From Pantoea conspicua (GTDB taxonomy: Bacteria; Pseudomonadota; Gammaproteobacteria; Enterobacterales; Enterobacteriaceae), in assembly GCF_002095315.1 (NCBI RefSeq), contig NZ_MLFN01000128.1, positions 179,575 to 243,574 of the forward strand: a stretch of DNA of 64,000 nucleotides, given 5' to 3'. The position numbers and the translations under genes were made by a program. A model generated the notes under the pieces. That model was not told the origin of the DNA. It did not search any database and saw nothing but the letters and a program-made list of their open reading frames with translations. Each line of letters opens with the position of its first letter. Positions within the stretch are counted from its first letter, which is position 1. Below, piece by piece: positions 1 to 11,409 of the stretch.

Positions 1-1
1 C

Positions 2-181
2 AGCCATTTTCAGGTGATCGCCGTAGGCGAACTGTTTGGTGAGCTGAGCCGCGTTAAGAAGCAGCAGGCTGTTTACGCGCCGCTGATGGAATTCATCGCG
101 GATAACCGCATTCATGCTGTCTCCATCAAAACCTATACTCCCGCTGAATGGGCGCGTGACCGTAAACTCAACGGTTTCTGA
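2..181 (+). CDS. ibaG: BolA-family protein IbaG (3' part)
   Basis: The last 59 codons of a BolA/IbaG-like protein run in from the left edge and stop at TGA 179-181. The visible part carries the family's [14 protein letters not shown] strand and a helix with VYAPLMEFI, and ends in [13 protein letters not shown]. BolA-like proteins bind monothiol glutaredoxins and Fe-S clusters. The gene sits directly before murA, with a 67-base gap, as ibaG (yrbA) does in E. coli. The start codon lies outside the window. Confidence 0.85.
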   Translation, partial: SHFQVIAVGELFGELSRVKKQQAVYAPLMEFIADNRIHAVSIKTYTPAEWARDRKLNGF

Positions 182-233
182 TCCGTCAGCCTGGTGAACT
201 CGCCGTGCGCGAGTCCAACCTTTAGCTAGTTAA

Positions 234-1511
<1,278 letters not shown>

Positions 1512-1534
1512 GTCTGCTGAACGCCCCTGAAAAG

Positions 1535-1565
1535 AGCCAGCCCCGTAACAGGGGCTGGTTTTTTT
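1535..1565 (+). terminator. rho-independent terminator after murA
   Basis: GCCAGCCCC and GGGGCTGG form a GC-rich stem around the loop GTAACA, followed by seven or more T residues. It lies 25 bases past the murA stop codon and separates murA from the convergent sfsB. Confidence 0.9.
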
Positions 1566-1578
1566 CACCGATTGAAGG

Positions 1579-1872
1579 CTAAAGATCGGCGTGGTCAGCG
1601 GGTTGATCGAGCGAGGATCGTATCCGTTGCTTACGATCCAGCAGGCAGTGTGTATCGGGATCGTAGTAACGGCTGGGCCAGATCTCAGCAGGATGAACCT
1701 TGATCGCCTCTGCGATCAGCCATTCACCCTTGGGCCAGGGCCGCGACAGTGCATTAGCCAGCGTTGATGAACTCAGGCCTGCCGCGCGTGACAGAGCGGC
1801 CAGCGTGGTACCGCGTTTGTGTAAGGCGGCGATAATATCGGCGGGATGCCAGTCCTCAATCCTTTTCTGCAT
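1579..1872 (-). CDS. sfsB: SfsB/Nlp-type helix-turn-helix regulator
   Basis: A 97-residue DNA-binding protein of the Ner/Nlp (SfsB) family; E. coli SfsB is about 92 residues. The core DWHPADIIAALHKRG and the recognition segment LSSSTLANALSRPWPKGE are family signatures and form a lambda-repressor-like HTH. In E. coli SfsB is linked to activation of maltose and sugar-fermentation genes; the role here is inferred by homology. It lies between ispB and murA as in E. coli, facing murA. A 240-base upstream region carries repeats that could be its operator. Confidence 0.88.
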   Translation of the reverse strand: MQKRIEDWHPADIIAALHKRGTTLAALSRAAGLSSSTLANALSRPWPKGEWLIAEAIKVHPAEIWPSRYYDPDTHCLLDRKQRIRSSLDQPADHADL

Positions 1873-1972
1873 AAACCTGTTCTCCTTTTCCTTGTTATTG
1901 CGTCACCCAAACGGGCGCTGACTTTCCTTTTTTCAGCATCATCTGGAAAGATATCGGTTTTTATAGCAAACA

Positions 1973-2030
1973 GTTTCCATATGTTTCCAGTAAAATTTGG
2001 ATCTTAATCCAGATCTGCGTGAATTCACGC
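1973..2030 (-). promoter_or_regulatory. repeats upstream of sfsB (possible operator)
   Basis: Two copies of GTTTCCA lie at 1973-1979 and 1983-1989, exactly one helical turn apart. A perfect 14-base palindrome, GCGTGAATTCACGC, lies at 2017-2030, and TGGAT...ATCCA forms an inverted repeat around 1998-2011. The whole region is upstream of sfsB. An autoregulatory or promoter role is inference only. Confidence 0.3.
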
Positions 2031-2080
2031 AAAAGCGATGCAACAAAAGAAAGAGGGGGGACGGAAGTGAGGCAGATCAA

Positions 2081-2106
2081 CAAAACGGAGCCAGGGCTGG
2101 CTCCGT
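2081..2106 (-). terminator. rho-independent terminator after ispB
   Basis: ACGGAGCCAG (2085-2094) pairs perfectly with CTGGCTCCGT (2097-2106). On the minus strand it is followed by TTTTG. It starts 8 bases past the ispB stop. Confidence 0.75.
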
Positions 2107-2113
2107 CAGGGGG

Positions 2114-3085
2114 TTAGAAATCGCGCTGAACAGACATGTGTGCCAGCGACTCCAGCGCGCTGCGCCACGGTGTTTCCGGCAGGATCTTCAGTGCATCAAT
2201 CGCTTTATCCGCTTCCTGTTCCGCACGCTTGCGTGTCCATTCCAGCGAACCACACTGATTCATTGCTTCCAGCACCGGTTCCAGCAGATGCCGGCCATTG
2301 CCTTGCTCAATCGCTTCTCTGATCATCTTTGCCTGATCGGGCGAGCCATGCTGCATGGCATGCAGCAGCGGCAGCGTCGGTTTCCCTTCGCTCAGGTCAT
2401 CGCCGGTATTCTTACCCAGCGTTTCACCGTCGGCGCTGTAATCCAGCAAATCATCAATTAACTGGAAAGCCGTACCCAGATAGCGCCCATAATCCTGCAG
2501 CGCTTTCTCCTCTTCAGGCGTGGCCTCAGCCAGAATCGCAGAGGCCTGCGAGGCGGCTTCGAACAGGCGCGCAGTTTTACTGTAAATCACCCGCATGTAG
2601 CTCTCTTCGGTGATGTCAGGATCGTTCACGTTCATCAGCTGCAGCACTTCGCCTTCCGCGATCACATTCACCGCTTCCGACATCAGCGCCAGAATGCGCA
2701 ATGAGCCCATGCTGGTCATCATCTGGAAAGCACGGGTGTAAATAAAATCACCGACCAGCACGCTCGCCGCATTGCCGAACGCCGCATTGGCGGTCGCTTT
2801 GCCACGACGCATATCGGATTCATCCACCACATCGTCATGCAACAGCGTGGCGGTATGGATAAATTCGATTAGCGCCGCATTGGTGATGTGCAGATCGCCC
2901 TTATAACCCATGGCGCGTGCGGAAAGCACGGCGATCATGGGGCGGATACGCTTGCCCCCACCACTGATGATGTAATAGCCCAACTGGTTGATGAGCGAGA
3001 CATCTGAATCCAGCTGGTCGAGGATGGTCTGGTTAACGGCAGCCATATCCTGTGCGGTTAATTCATTAATCTGTTCTAAGTTCAT
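2114..3085 (-). CDS. ispB: octaprenyl diphosphate synthase IspB
   Basis: IspB is a trans-polyprenyl diphosphate synthase. It extends FPP with IPP to the C40 side chain of ubiquinone and menaquinone. The product is 323 residues, the same length as E. coli IspB. The first aspartate-rich motif is DDVVD at residues 84-88 and the second is DDLLD at 211-215; GGGKRIRP near residue 43 binds diphosphate. It is transcribed away from rplU across a 256-base promoter region, as in E. coli, and ends in its own terminator before sfsB. No anomalies. Confidence 0.96.
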   Translation of the reverse strand: MNLEQINELTAQDMAAVNQTILDQLDSDVSLINQLGYYIISGGGKRIRPMIAVLSARAMGYKGDLHITNAALIEFIHTATLLHDDVVDESDMRRGKATANAAFGNAASVLVGDFIYTRAFQMMTSMGSLRILALMSEAVNVIAEGEVLQLMNVNDPDITEESYMRVIYSKTARLFEAASQASAILAEATPEEEKALQDYGRYLGTAFQLIDDLLDYSADGETLGKNTGDDLSEGKPTLPLLHAMQHGSPDQAKMIREAIEQGNGRHLLEPVLEAMNQCGSLEWTRKRAEQEADKAIDALKILPETPWRSALESLAHMSVQRDF

Positions 3086-3241
3086 TCGTCTTTTCAGCTA
3101 TGACTCGTTTCTCTGCCATGGTAAGTGCTTTTACCCAGCCAGCATTCAGGTAATCTGTTACTGATTGTACTTGAATTTTCTGGTTGAGGAACGTTTGCGT
3201 TCAGCCTGTGTTTTTTTTCTGCAAGAGAGTGCAAAGTGCTC

Positions 3242-3270
3242 TTGTCTTCTCCTGGAGTTTTGCGTAGAAT
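3242..3270 (+). promoter_or_regulatory. sigma-70 promoter for rplU-rpmA
   Basis: TTGTCT at 3242-3247 and TAGAAT at 3265-3270 are separated by exactly 17 bases, followed by a GC-rich CGCGCCC stretch typical of stringently controlled ribosomal promoters. It lies 71 bases before the rplU start. Confidence 0.75.
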
Positions 3271-3341
3271 TCGCGCCCTATTGTGAATATTTAGCGCGCC
3301 GCCTGATGAACTAAAAGGCAAGCGCAGAAGCGGAGTTTTAT

Positions 3342-3653
3342 ATGTACGCGGTTTTCCAAAGTGGTGGTAAACAACACCGAGTAAGCGAAGGTCAGACCGT
3401 TCGCCTGGAAAAGCTGGACATCGCAACCGGTGAAACGATTGAGTTTGACCAGGTTCTGATGATTGCCAATGGCGAAGACGTGAAAATCGGCGCGCCACTG
3501 GTTTCAGGCGGTATGATCAAGGCGGAAGTTGTTGCTCATGGTCGTGGCGAGAAAATTAAGATCGTTAAGTTTCGTCGTCGTAAACACTACCGTAAGCAAG
3601 CAGGCCATCGCCAGTGGTTCACTGATGTGAAAATCACTGGTATCACGGCGTAA
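3342..3653 (+). CDS. rplU: 50S ribosomal protein bL21
   Basis: Ribosomal protein L21, which binds 23S rRNA in the large subunit. The 103-residue product matches the E. coli length, opens [14 protein letters not shown] and has the basic [16 protein letters not shown] tail region typical of bL21. The SD (GCGGAG) is well placed. It is followed after 15 bases by rpmA, the standard two-gene operon. Confidence 0.98.
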   Translation: MYAVFQSGGKQHRVSEGQTVRLEKLDIATGETIEFDQVLMIANGEDVKIGAPLVSGGMIKAEVVAHGRGEKIKIVKFRRRKHYRKQAGHRQWFTDVKITGITA

Positions 3654-3665
3654 GAGGAGATCTGA

Positions 3666-3926
<261 letters not shown>

Positions 3927-3972
3927 GGTTGTCGTGACGCAGACGTTTAACGTCTGAACGCACGAATTGAAG

Positions 3973-3998
3973 GCCCCGCAGCTCCTGCGGGGCTTTTT
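3973..3998 (+). terminator. rho-independent terminator after rpmA
   Basis: GCCCCGCAG (3973-3981) and CTGCGGGGC (3985-3993) form a perfect 9-bp stem with a CTC loop, followed by TTTTT. Read-through to obgE would have to pass it. Confidence 0.9.
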
Positions 3999-4165
3999 AC
4001 ATTCTGCGCTCGGTTGCCGTAAAGGCGACGCATCACAAAAGTTTGCTGTACACTTTATGTACGCACTGGCGAAAGCCAATCCTGATTTATCCGCCGCTGG
4101 TCAGCGCAGAAGACCCTGGCGGACCCGTTTGCAGAGCGCTGCAGACGATTGTGTGACGGAGATAG

Positions 4166-5341
<1,176 letters not shown>

Positions 5342-5349
5342 ACCGCTAC

Positions 5350-5410
5350 GCGCATCACTGCCTGGCGGCTGATGCGCGATGCTCCCCTTTCTGGCTGAAA
5401 GGGGAACATC
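5350..5410. terminator. two hairpins between convergent obgE and entH
   Basis: GCGCATC (5350-5356) pairs with GATGCGC (5371-5377). GATGCTCCCCTTT (5378-5390) pairs with AAAGGGGAACATC (5398-5410) apart from one mismatch. Neither has a long T run, so intrinsic termination is uncertain. Position between two convergent genes favours a bidirectional stop. Confidence 0.5.
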
Positions 5411-5416
5411 ACAACG

Positions 5417-5836
5417 TTAACTCATCACCGCTACGCTGAGCCGTACACTGCAACACAGCTGATCCCGACCGTTACGAATTTCTATCTGCCAGCTCTGGCT
5501 ACGCTTACCCCGATACAGCGGACGACAAATTCCACGCACCACACCGCTTGATACCGCACGATGATGGCTGGCATTCACTTCCACGCCTACCACGCTGCTG
5601 CCTTCCTCTGTTGCCAGATAGCCCGCAATTGATCCCATCGACTCCGCCAGCACCACCGATGCGCCGCCATGCAGCAGGCCAAAAGGCTGTTGGGTACGGG
5701 CATCGACCGGCATGGTCGCTTCCAGATAGTCATCACCAATGACGGTAAAAATGATCCCCAGATGCGCCACCAGCGAGTTCTCACCCAGCGCATTCAGGGC
5801 GACAAGATCGATGGATCGTTTCCAGATCGCTGACAT
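5417..5836 (-). CDS. entH: proofreading thioesterase EntH
   Basis: Hotdog-fold thioesterase that removes wrongly loaded acyl groups from the EntB/EntF carrier domains during enterobactin assembly. The product is 139 residues (E. coli EntH has 137). It keeps HLGI, the [11 protein letters not shown] active-site segment and LNASHHR-like [14 protein letters not shown]. Two ATGs are adjacent: 5839 overlaps the entA stop as TGATG, and 5836 has better spacing from GGGAG, so 5836 is chosen. It is the last gene of the entCEBAH operon. Confidence 0.9.
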   Translation of the reverse strand: MSAIWKRSIDLVALNALGENSLVAHLGIIFTVIGDDYLEATMPVDARTQQPFGLLHGGASVVLAESMGSIAGYLATEEGSSVVGVEVNASHHRAVSSGVVRGICRPLYRGKRSQSWQIEIRNGRDQLCCSVRLSVAVMS

Positions 5837-5838
5837 CA

Positions 5839-6597
5839 TCAGGCTCCCAGGGTTGCGCCGCCATCCACCACGATATCCTGTAAGGTTACGTGGCTGGCGA
5901 GATCGGAGGCGAGGAACAGCACGCTGGCGGCAATTTCCTGCGGCTGCGCGATCTTTCCTAACGGGATCCCGAGCTTAAACTGATCCGGGAAGCCCGCGAT
6001 CATCTCCTGCTCACCGGTCGGCGTATGCCACAGGCTGCGCTGCATCTCTGTGTCGGTTGAGCCGGGTGAGACGATATTGCAGCGCACGCCATAGGGCGCC
6101 ATCTCCAGGCCCACGGTCAGGCAGAGGCTGCGCAGGGCCGCTTTTGATGCGCCATAGGCGGACATGCCAATACGCGGCGCGTGCGCTGAGTTTGAGGCGA
6201 CAGTAACAATCGCGCCCGACCGCTGCTGCCGGAACACCGGCAGGGTCTGCTGGAACAGGTTAAATGCGCCACCGGCATTGACGTTAAGGCAGGCCTGCCA
6301 GTCGGTAAACGACAGCGCATCGGTTGCGCCAATCCGCAGAATACCGGCGGCGTTAACCAGCACATCAATGCGCGGCTGAGCCGCCAGCAGACGCTGGCAG
6401 ACCGTTTTCACCTGCGCAGGCTCGGAGACGTCCAGCGTATGACAGGGAAACGGGTAGTCATGGCCGTGAAAACGCTGATCGAAGGCTTCAACCTGCGCAC
6501 CCGCCTGATGAAACGCCAGCGCGGTGTGATAACCGATCCCCTGGCCGGCACCGGTTATCCAGACAATTTTTCCGCTGAAGTCGCATGCGTGGCTCAT
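5839..6597 (-). CDS. entA: 2,3-dihydro-2,3-dihydroxybenzoate dehydrogenase EntA
   Basis: NAD-dependent SDR that oxidises 2,3-dihydro-DHB to 2,3-dihydroxybenzoate, the catechol unit of enterobactin. The product is 252 residues with TGAGQGIG as nucleotide-binding loop, VNAAGIL and the catalytic YGASK. It ends in [12 protein letters not shown] as in the family. The frame is open upstream to 6627, but ATG 6597 overlaps the entB stop as ATGA and gives the family start (DFSGK follows five residues later). Translationally coupled to entB and entH. Confidence 0.95.
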   Translation of the reverse strand: MSHACDFSGKIVWITGAGQGIGYHTALAFHQAGAQVEAFDQRFHGHDYPFPCHTLDVSEPAQVKTVCQRLLAAQPRIDVLVNAAGILRIGATDALSFTDWQACLNVNAGGAFNLFQQTLPVFRQQRSGAIVTVASNSAHAPRIGMSAYGASKAALRSLCLTVGLEMAPYGVRCNIVSPGSTDTEMQRSLWHTPTGEQEMIAGFPDQFKLGIPLGKIAQPQEIAASVLFLASDLASHVTLQDIVVDGGATLGA

Positions 6598-7448
6598 TGT
6601 GCAGGCTCCCGTGACAGCAGAGCCCACCAGCCATCAATGCTGGGATTTTTGGCCAGGCTGACAAAGTCGATATCGCCGTGCACCTGACGCCAGCGTGCCG
6701 CCAGCGCCATTACCCGCACCGAATCCAGACCGTAATCGATCAGGTTTTCATCATCTTCCGGCACGTCGTCATCCTCCAGCAGCGGCAGAATCAGCGCCCG
6801 CAAATCGTCTTTGCTCAGCGGCAACGGCATCAGATCGGCGGTCATCACCACTTTGCCACTGCGGCCAGCCGTATAGGTCAGCGCCATCATATGCTCCTCG
6901 CGGCTGAAATCCGCCAGCGCATCGGCCACCATAAACGGCTGGATGTTGCGCATAAACGCATCGGTAGCGGTGGTCAGGCAGCCGATATGGGCATAAACGC
7001 CGGTGATGATCAGCTGATCGCGGCCCATCTCCTGCAGGATCGACTCCAGCGGCGAGCGATGGAAGGCGCTGTAGCGCCATTTGGTCAGCACCTGATCGTC
7101 GGCATCCGGTGCCAGCGCGTCCACGATCTTCTGCTGATCGGGATGCTTATTCAGGCCCGGCCCCCACATATCGTTGAGCAGCGCACGATCTTCATCGCTC
7201 TGCGCATTGGGCTGCGCGGTGTAGAACACCGGAATCCCCTGCGCTTTGCAGTAACGACGCAGGCGGGCAATATTGTCGACCACCTGCTCCACCAGCGGGC
7301 TGTTTTCGCCCCAGAAATTCAGGAAATAACGCTGCATATCGTGGATCAGCAGCGCGGCACGACCGGACTCCAGCGCCCATTTTACCTTGTTGGTCGGTAA
7401 CTCAGTGGCAGCTGGCAGCGGATAAGAGGTCAGTTTTGGAATAGCCAT
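6594..7448 (-). CDS. entB: isochorismatase / aryl carrier protein EntB
   Basis: Bifunctional protein. The N-terminal isochorismatase domain makes 2,3-dihydro-DHB and pyruvate from isochorismate. The C-terminal aryl carrier domain holds DHB on phosphopantetheine. The product is 284 residues (E. coli EntB 285). It opens MAIPKLTSYPLP, has LLIHDMQRYF and ITGVYAHIGCLTT in the hydrolase part, and the carrier site DYGLDSVRV whose Ser receives the prosthetic group. Start 7448 has GGAG seven bases upstream; an in-frame extension to 7493 is not used. It lies 19 bases after entE. Confidence 0.96.
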   Translation of the reverse strand: MAIPKLTSYPLPAATELPTNKVKWALESGRAALLIHDMQRYFLNFWGENSPLVEQVVDNIARLRRYCKAQGIPVFYTAQPNAQSDEDRALLNDMWGPGLNKHPDQQKIVDALAPDADDQVLTKWRYSAFHRSPLESILQEMGRDQLIITGVYAHIGCLTTATDAFMRNIQPFMVADALADFSREEHMMALTYTAGRSGKVVMTADLMPLPLSKDDLRALILPLLEDDDVPEDDENLIDYGLDSVRVMALAARWRQVHGDIDFVSLAKNPSIDGWWALLSREPAQ

Positions 7449-7467
7449 AGAAAAATCTCCGGACAGA

Positions 7468-9083
7468 TCAGGCTTGCGCTTGTTGATCGGCAAGTTGTTG
7501 GCGCAGACGTTTTTTATCCACCTTGCCGACAGGGGTCAGCGGCAGGGCATCTACGCAGGTAATACGGTCGGGCAGTTTGAATTCCGCTACCCCCAGTTCA
7601 CGCAGGTGGCGACGCAGCGCCACCGGTTTCACCGGCTGACGGGCGACGATAAAGGCGCAGCTCTTTTCACCCATCAGCTCATCGTTCATCGACACCAGCG
7701 CCGCGTGGATCACATCGGGATGACGCTGCAGCAGATTTTCGATCTCTTCCGCCGCGATCTTTTCACCGCCGCGGTTGATCTGATCTTTCTCCCGACCCTG
7801 AACAATGATGTTGCCCTGCGGGGTGATCTCAATCAGATCGCCGGAGCAGTAAAAGCCCTGTTGATCAAAGCTGGCGGCGTTATGTTCCGGGCTGTTGTAG
7901 TAGCCGCAGAAGGTATAAGGCCCGCGCGTCATCAGACGGCCAATGGCCCCTGTCGGCAGCGGATTGCCCTGTTCATCGGCGACCCATACTTCATCATCCG
8001 GGGAGATCGGACGACCCTGGGTGGTGAGAATGGTGGTTTCATCATCATCAAGCCGTGTGTAGTTCACCAGGCCTTCTGCCATACCGAACACCTGCTGCAG
8101 TTTGCAGCCAATCTCTGATTGAATGCGCGCCGCCAGCGTTTCACCCAGCTTCGCGCCGCCAACCTGAATGCGTTGCAGTGACGCCAGTGCGGCATTGCTG
8201 CCCCATTCCTGAATCGCCTGCAGCCACAGACTCACGGCGGGCGGAACCAGACCAGTATCGGTCACCTGATGCTTTTCAATCAGCGGGAAGCAGAGTGTGG
8301 CGCTGGGATCGGCGGCCAGAATCACCTGTCCGCCTGCGTAAAACACCCCCAGTGCGCCCGGTGAGCTCATCGGAAAATTATGCGCAGCGGGCAGGGCGAT
8401 CAGATAACGGGTTTCAGCGGTCACGCCACAGATCACGTCACTCTCGCGGATGCTGTAATAGTAATCGTTATGGGTGCGCGGGATCAGTTTTGGCGTGCCG
8501 GTGCTGCCGCCTGACAGCTGGAAAAGGCCACTTCATCACCCGCGGTCGGCGTAGCGACGAAATCACCCGCCGGTTCGGCCAGCAGCGCTTCAAGGCTGTT
8601 TTCAGCCTGACCGGCGCCGCGCAGAATCACCTGCTGTAGCGTGTCATGATCGCGGCACAGCTGGTCAATAAACGCATCATCGGCGAATAGCGCATGGTTG
8701 CGATCGGCAATCAGCAGGCGGGGCGCAATCTGACTGGCGTACGCCGTCAGCTCAGTGCGCTGATGGCTGAACAGCGCGTTAACCGGCGCGACGCCAATTT
8801 TAAACAGCGCAAACAGCGTCAGGTAAAACTCCGCCACGTTGCCGAGTTGCACCAGCGCGGTATCACCCGATTTCAGGCCACGACGCTGCAACGCCGCTGC
8901 CAGGTTGTCACTTAAGCGGGCCAGCTGGCGGTAAGTGAACTGTCGGTCGCCATCAATCACCGCCACGCTGTCGCGCTGCTGGTGGCGTTCAAGGATGTCG
9001 GTCATCGGCAAATCCAGCCAGTAACCTTTTTCGCGGTAACGCGCGGCCAGATCGTCAGGCCAGCGGCTGTAGGAAATGGTCAT
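7468..9083 (-). pseudogene. entE: 2,3-dihydroxybenzoate-AMP ligase EntE, frameshifted
   Basis: EntE adenylates DHB and loads it on EntB. The sequence reads as one EntE of about 538 residues only if one base is added. The N-terminal part (MTISYSRWPDDLAARYREKG to GDEVAF, start ATG 9083 with SD AAAGGA) and the C-terminal part (from [15 protein letters not shown] residues onward to about 7468) lie in different frames. The break is in a run of four A on the plus strand (8522-8525), where the family sequence AFFQLSGG needs five. It falls just before the ATP-binding loop SGGSTGTPK, so the product as read would lack the catalytic core. Both halves are otherwise undamaged. Either a real recent mutation or a sequence error. 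Confidence 0.9.
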
Positions 9084-9093
9084 ACAGGTTCCT

Positions 9094-10272
9094 TTATTGC
9101 AGTCCAAAAGCGCGAAGCATGGTGTCAAGTTTGACGCCGGTTTCACGCCATTCTGATTCCGGTTGTGAGTCAGCTACGATGCCTGCGCCAGCAAACAGTC
9201 GCACGCGCGGGCCATGCACCGTGCCGCAGCGAATGGTCACGACCCATTCGCCATTGCCCTGGTCGTCGCACCAGCCGACAATGCCGCCAAACAGCTGACG
9301 TTCGAACGGTTCGAGTTGCTGAATCAGCTGCTGGGCGCGCTGATGCGGGAAGCCACTCAGGGCCGGGGTCGGATGAAGCAGACAGGCCAGCGACAGCGCA
9401 TTTTCGCGAGGGTCGAGCACCTCGCCCTCAATCAGGGTGGCGAGATGCCATAAGGTTGCGGTGGTGATCAGCGACGGCTCCTCTGGTACCGCCAGCACAC
9501 GGCTGCGCGCTTGCAGCGTGGTGCGCATCGCATCGGTCACCAGCTTATGTTCATGGCGATCTTTGTCTGACTGCATCAGGCTTTCGCCTGCCGCCTGATC
9601 ACGCTGTGGATCGGCATCACGGCGGGCGGAACCGGCCAGCGGACAGGAGCTGAAACTGTGGCCCTGTTTGCGGATCATCAGTTCCGGGCTGGCCCCGACC
9701 AGCGCACCGCCTTTCGGCAGCGGCAGATGAAAGTGATAGCTGTTCGGGTTTTGCGCCACGATGCGTTGCATCAGGTCAGCAGTATCCACCGGCTGTTCAG
9801 CGGTAATATCCATCAGCCGCGACAGCACCACTTTATCCAGCTCGCCACGCTGCGTTGCAGCAACCGCCTGCGCCACCATATCGGTGAACATGTCATGATC
9901 CGGTATCGCCGTGCGGCGGCTCACCTGGGGCAGTTCATTTTCACGGGTTGCGTTCACCGCGTGCAGATCGGCGCGGTTAAAGGTCTGCCAGGACTCAGGG
10001 ATAAACAGCGCCGATGGCTGATTGACGTCAAACGGAATCGCGCCCACCAGAATCGGGTTCGCAATCCCCTGTTTTCTGGCAGAGGCAAAATGGTGCTGCA
10101 ATTGTTGCTGAAAATCCCCTGTCAGCGCTTCGCCATCATTCACCGGGGCGGTCAGCGTGGTGAAACAGCCTTGCGTGGTCAGGCTTTGCCAGGGAGAGGT
10201 AAACAGGAAACCGCGGCACAACGCGGAGAAATCCTGCAACAAGGGATGTTCAAACGTCAACGATTCCACCAT
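9094..10272 (-). CDS. entC: isochorismate synthase EntC
   Basis: EntC converts chorismate to isochorismate, the entry step of enterobactin synthesis. The product is 392 residues (E. coli EntC 391). Family signatures include VGAIPFD, PLAGSARR, EKDRHEH, HPTPALSGFP, ELFGGIVGW and RLFAGAGIV. ATG 10272 has AGGTG six bases upstream; an in-frame GTG at 10281 is less likely. First gene of the entCEBAH operon, divergent from fepB, with a strong Fur-box-like site upstream. It overlaps nothing; entE begins 10 bases after it. Confidence 0.95.
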   Translation of the reverse strand: MVESLTFEHPLLQDFSALCRGFLFTSPWQSLTTQGCFTTLTAPVNDGEALTGDFQQQLQHHFASARKQGIANPILVGAIPFDVNQPSALFIPESWQTFNRADLHAVNATRENELPQVSRRTAIPDHDMFTDMVAQAVAATQRGELDKVVLSRLMDITAEQPVDTADLMQRIVAQNPNSYHFHLPLPKGGALVGASPELMIRKQGHSFSSCPLAGSARRDADPQRDQAAGESLMQSDKDRHEHKLVTDAMRTTLQARSRVLAVPEEPSLITTATLWHLATLIEGEVLDPRENALSLACLLHPTPALSGFPHQRAQQLIQQLEPFERQLFGGIVGWCDDQGNGEWVVTIRCGTVHGPRVRLFAGAGIVADSQPESEWRETGVKLDTMLRAFGLQ

Positions 10273-10289
10273 AATTTTCACCTATAAAT

Positions 10290-10321
10290 GATAAGATAAT
10301 TAATAATGATTATCATTTGTA
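10290..10321. promoter_or_regulatory. Fur box in the entC-fepB divergent promoter
   Basis: An A/T-rich stretch with GATAATTAATAATGATTATC followed by ATTTG overlaps the 19-base Fur consensus (GATAATGATAATCATTATC) in more than one register, suggesting overlapping Fur sites. It lies 18 bases upstream of the entC start and 130 bases upstream of fepB. Control of both genes by Fe(II)-Fur is inferred from this and from the known pathway. Confidence 0.8.
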
Positions 10322-10449
10322 TTGTGGCCCAGTAACCTACGTTGATTAGCCGGAAGTGTCAATAAATACGCGGTGTTTCGGCTGCGTTTTCCTGTTAAAT
10401 CAGCACAAACAGCAGGGCAAATTGCCAGCATAAAAGTGGACTGAAATTT

Positions 10450-11409
10450 ATGACTAAACGTGGTGTAAAGGCGGCAATCGCGCTGTTTTTCTTCAGTATC
10501 AGTTTCATGGCTGCGGCCCAGAACGGCTGGCCGCGCACGATAACAGGCGCGAAAGGCAGTGTGACTTTATCCCAGGCGCCAACCCGCATTGTCTCGACCA
10601 GCGTCACCCTGACCGGATCGCTGCTGGCGATTAATGCCCCGGTGATTGCCAGTGGTGCAACGGCACCCAACAGCCGGCTGGCCGATGGGCAGGGATTCTT
10701 CCGTCAGTGGGGCGAGGTGGCAAAACAGCGCGGCGTGAAACGCCTCTATATTGGTGAACCCAATGCTGAAGCGATTGCGGCGGAAGCACCGGACCTGATT
10801 GTGGTCAGCGCCACCGGCAATGATTCGGCGATTAAACTGGTCGATCAGCTGACCGCTATCGCACCGGTTCTGGTGATCAACTATGACGATAAAAGCTGGC
10901 AGCAGCTTGTGACACTGCTGGGTGAGGCAACCGGCCATGAAGCTGACGCTGTCGCCCGCATCAGCGCGTTTGATGCGCAGGAAAAAAGGCTTAAATCCGC
11001 ATTGACGCTGCCGCCGCAGCCGGTCTCCGCCCTGGTGTGGAACGGCGACGGTCGCGCCGTCAATCTGTGGACTGAGGCATCGGCGCAGGGAAAATTGCTG
11101 CAGCAGCTGGGGTTCACTCTGGCCACACCGCCTGCCGACATGCAGCACGGTCACAGCATGGGGCAGCGTAAAGACATTGTTCAGCTGTCAGGGGAAAATC
11201 TGGCGGCGGGATTAAATGGTCACTCGTATCTGCTGTTTGCTGCTGAGCCGCAGACCGCAGAGCAGGTCATGAAGAATCCTTTCCTGGCGCAAACCCCGGC
11301 GGTGCGTGCCAAAGCGGTTTACGCGCTGGGGCTGGATACCTTTCGTCTTGATTACTACAGCGCCAGCAACCTGTTGAACCGGCTGGAGGCGCTGTTCGTT
11401 AAATCATAA
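10450..11409 (+). CDS. fepB: ferric enterobactin periplasmic binding protein FepB
   Basis: Periplasmic receptor that passes ferric enterobactin to FepD/FepG. The product is 319 residues (E. coli 318). It has a signal peptide ([15 protein letters not shown]..., likely cleavage near AAA-Q at residue 23) and the type III substrate-binding fold features [19 protein letters not shown] and [15 protein letters not shown]. It is divergent from entC and converges on entS, with the last 6 bases overlapping. Confidence 0.94.
   Translation: MTKRGVKAAIALFFFSISFMAAAQNGWPRTITGAKGSVTLSQAPTRIVSTSVTLTGSLLAINAPVIASGATAPNSRLADGQGFFRQWGEVAKQRGVKRLYIGEPNAEAIAAEAPDLIVVSATGNDSAIKLVDQLTAIAPVLVINYDDKSWQQLVTLLGEATGHEADAVARISAFDAQEKRLKSALTLPPQPVSALVWNGDGRAVNLWTEASAQGKLLQQLGFTLATPPADMQHGHSMGQRKDIVQLSGENLAAGLNGHSYLLFAAEPQTAEQVMKNPFLAQTPAVRAKAVYALGLDTFRLDYYSASNLLNRLEALFVKS

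Noticed and set aside
8484..9146. A stand-alone short acyl-AMP ligase gene
   Set aside because: It is the N-terminal part of EntE and stops a few residues after the frameshift; no SD starts the downstream half independently.
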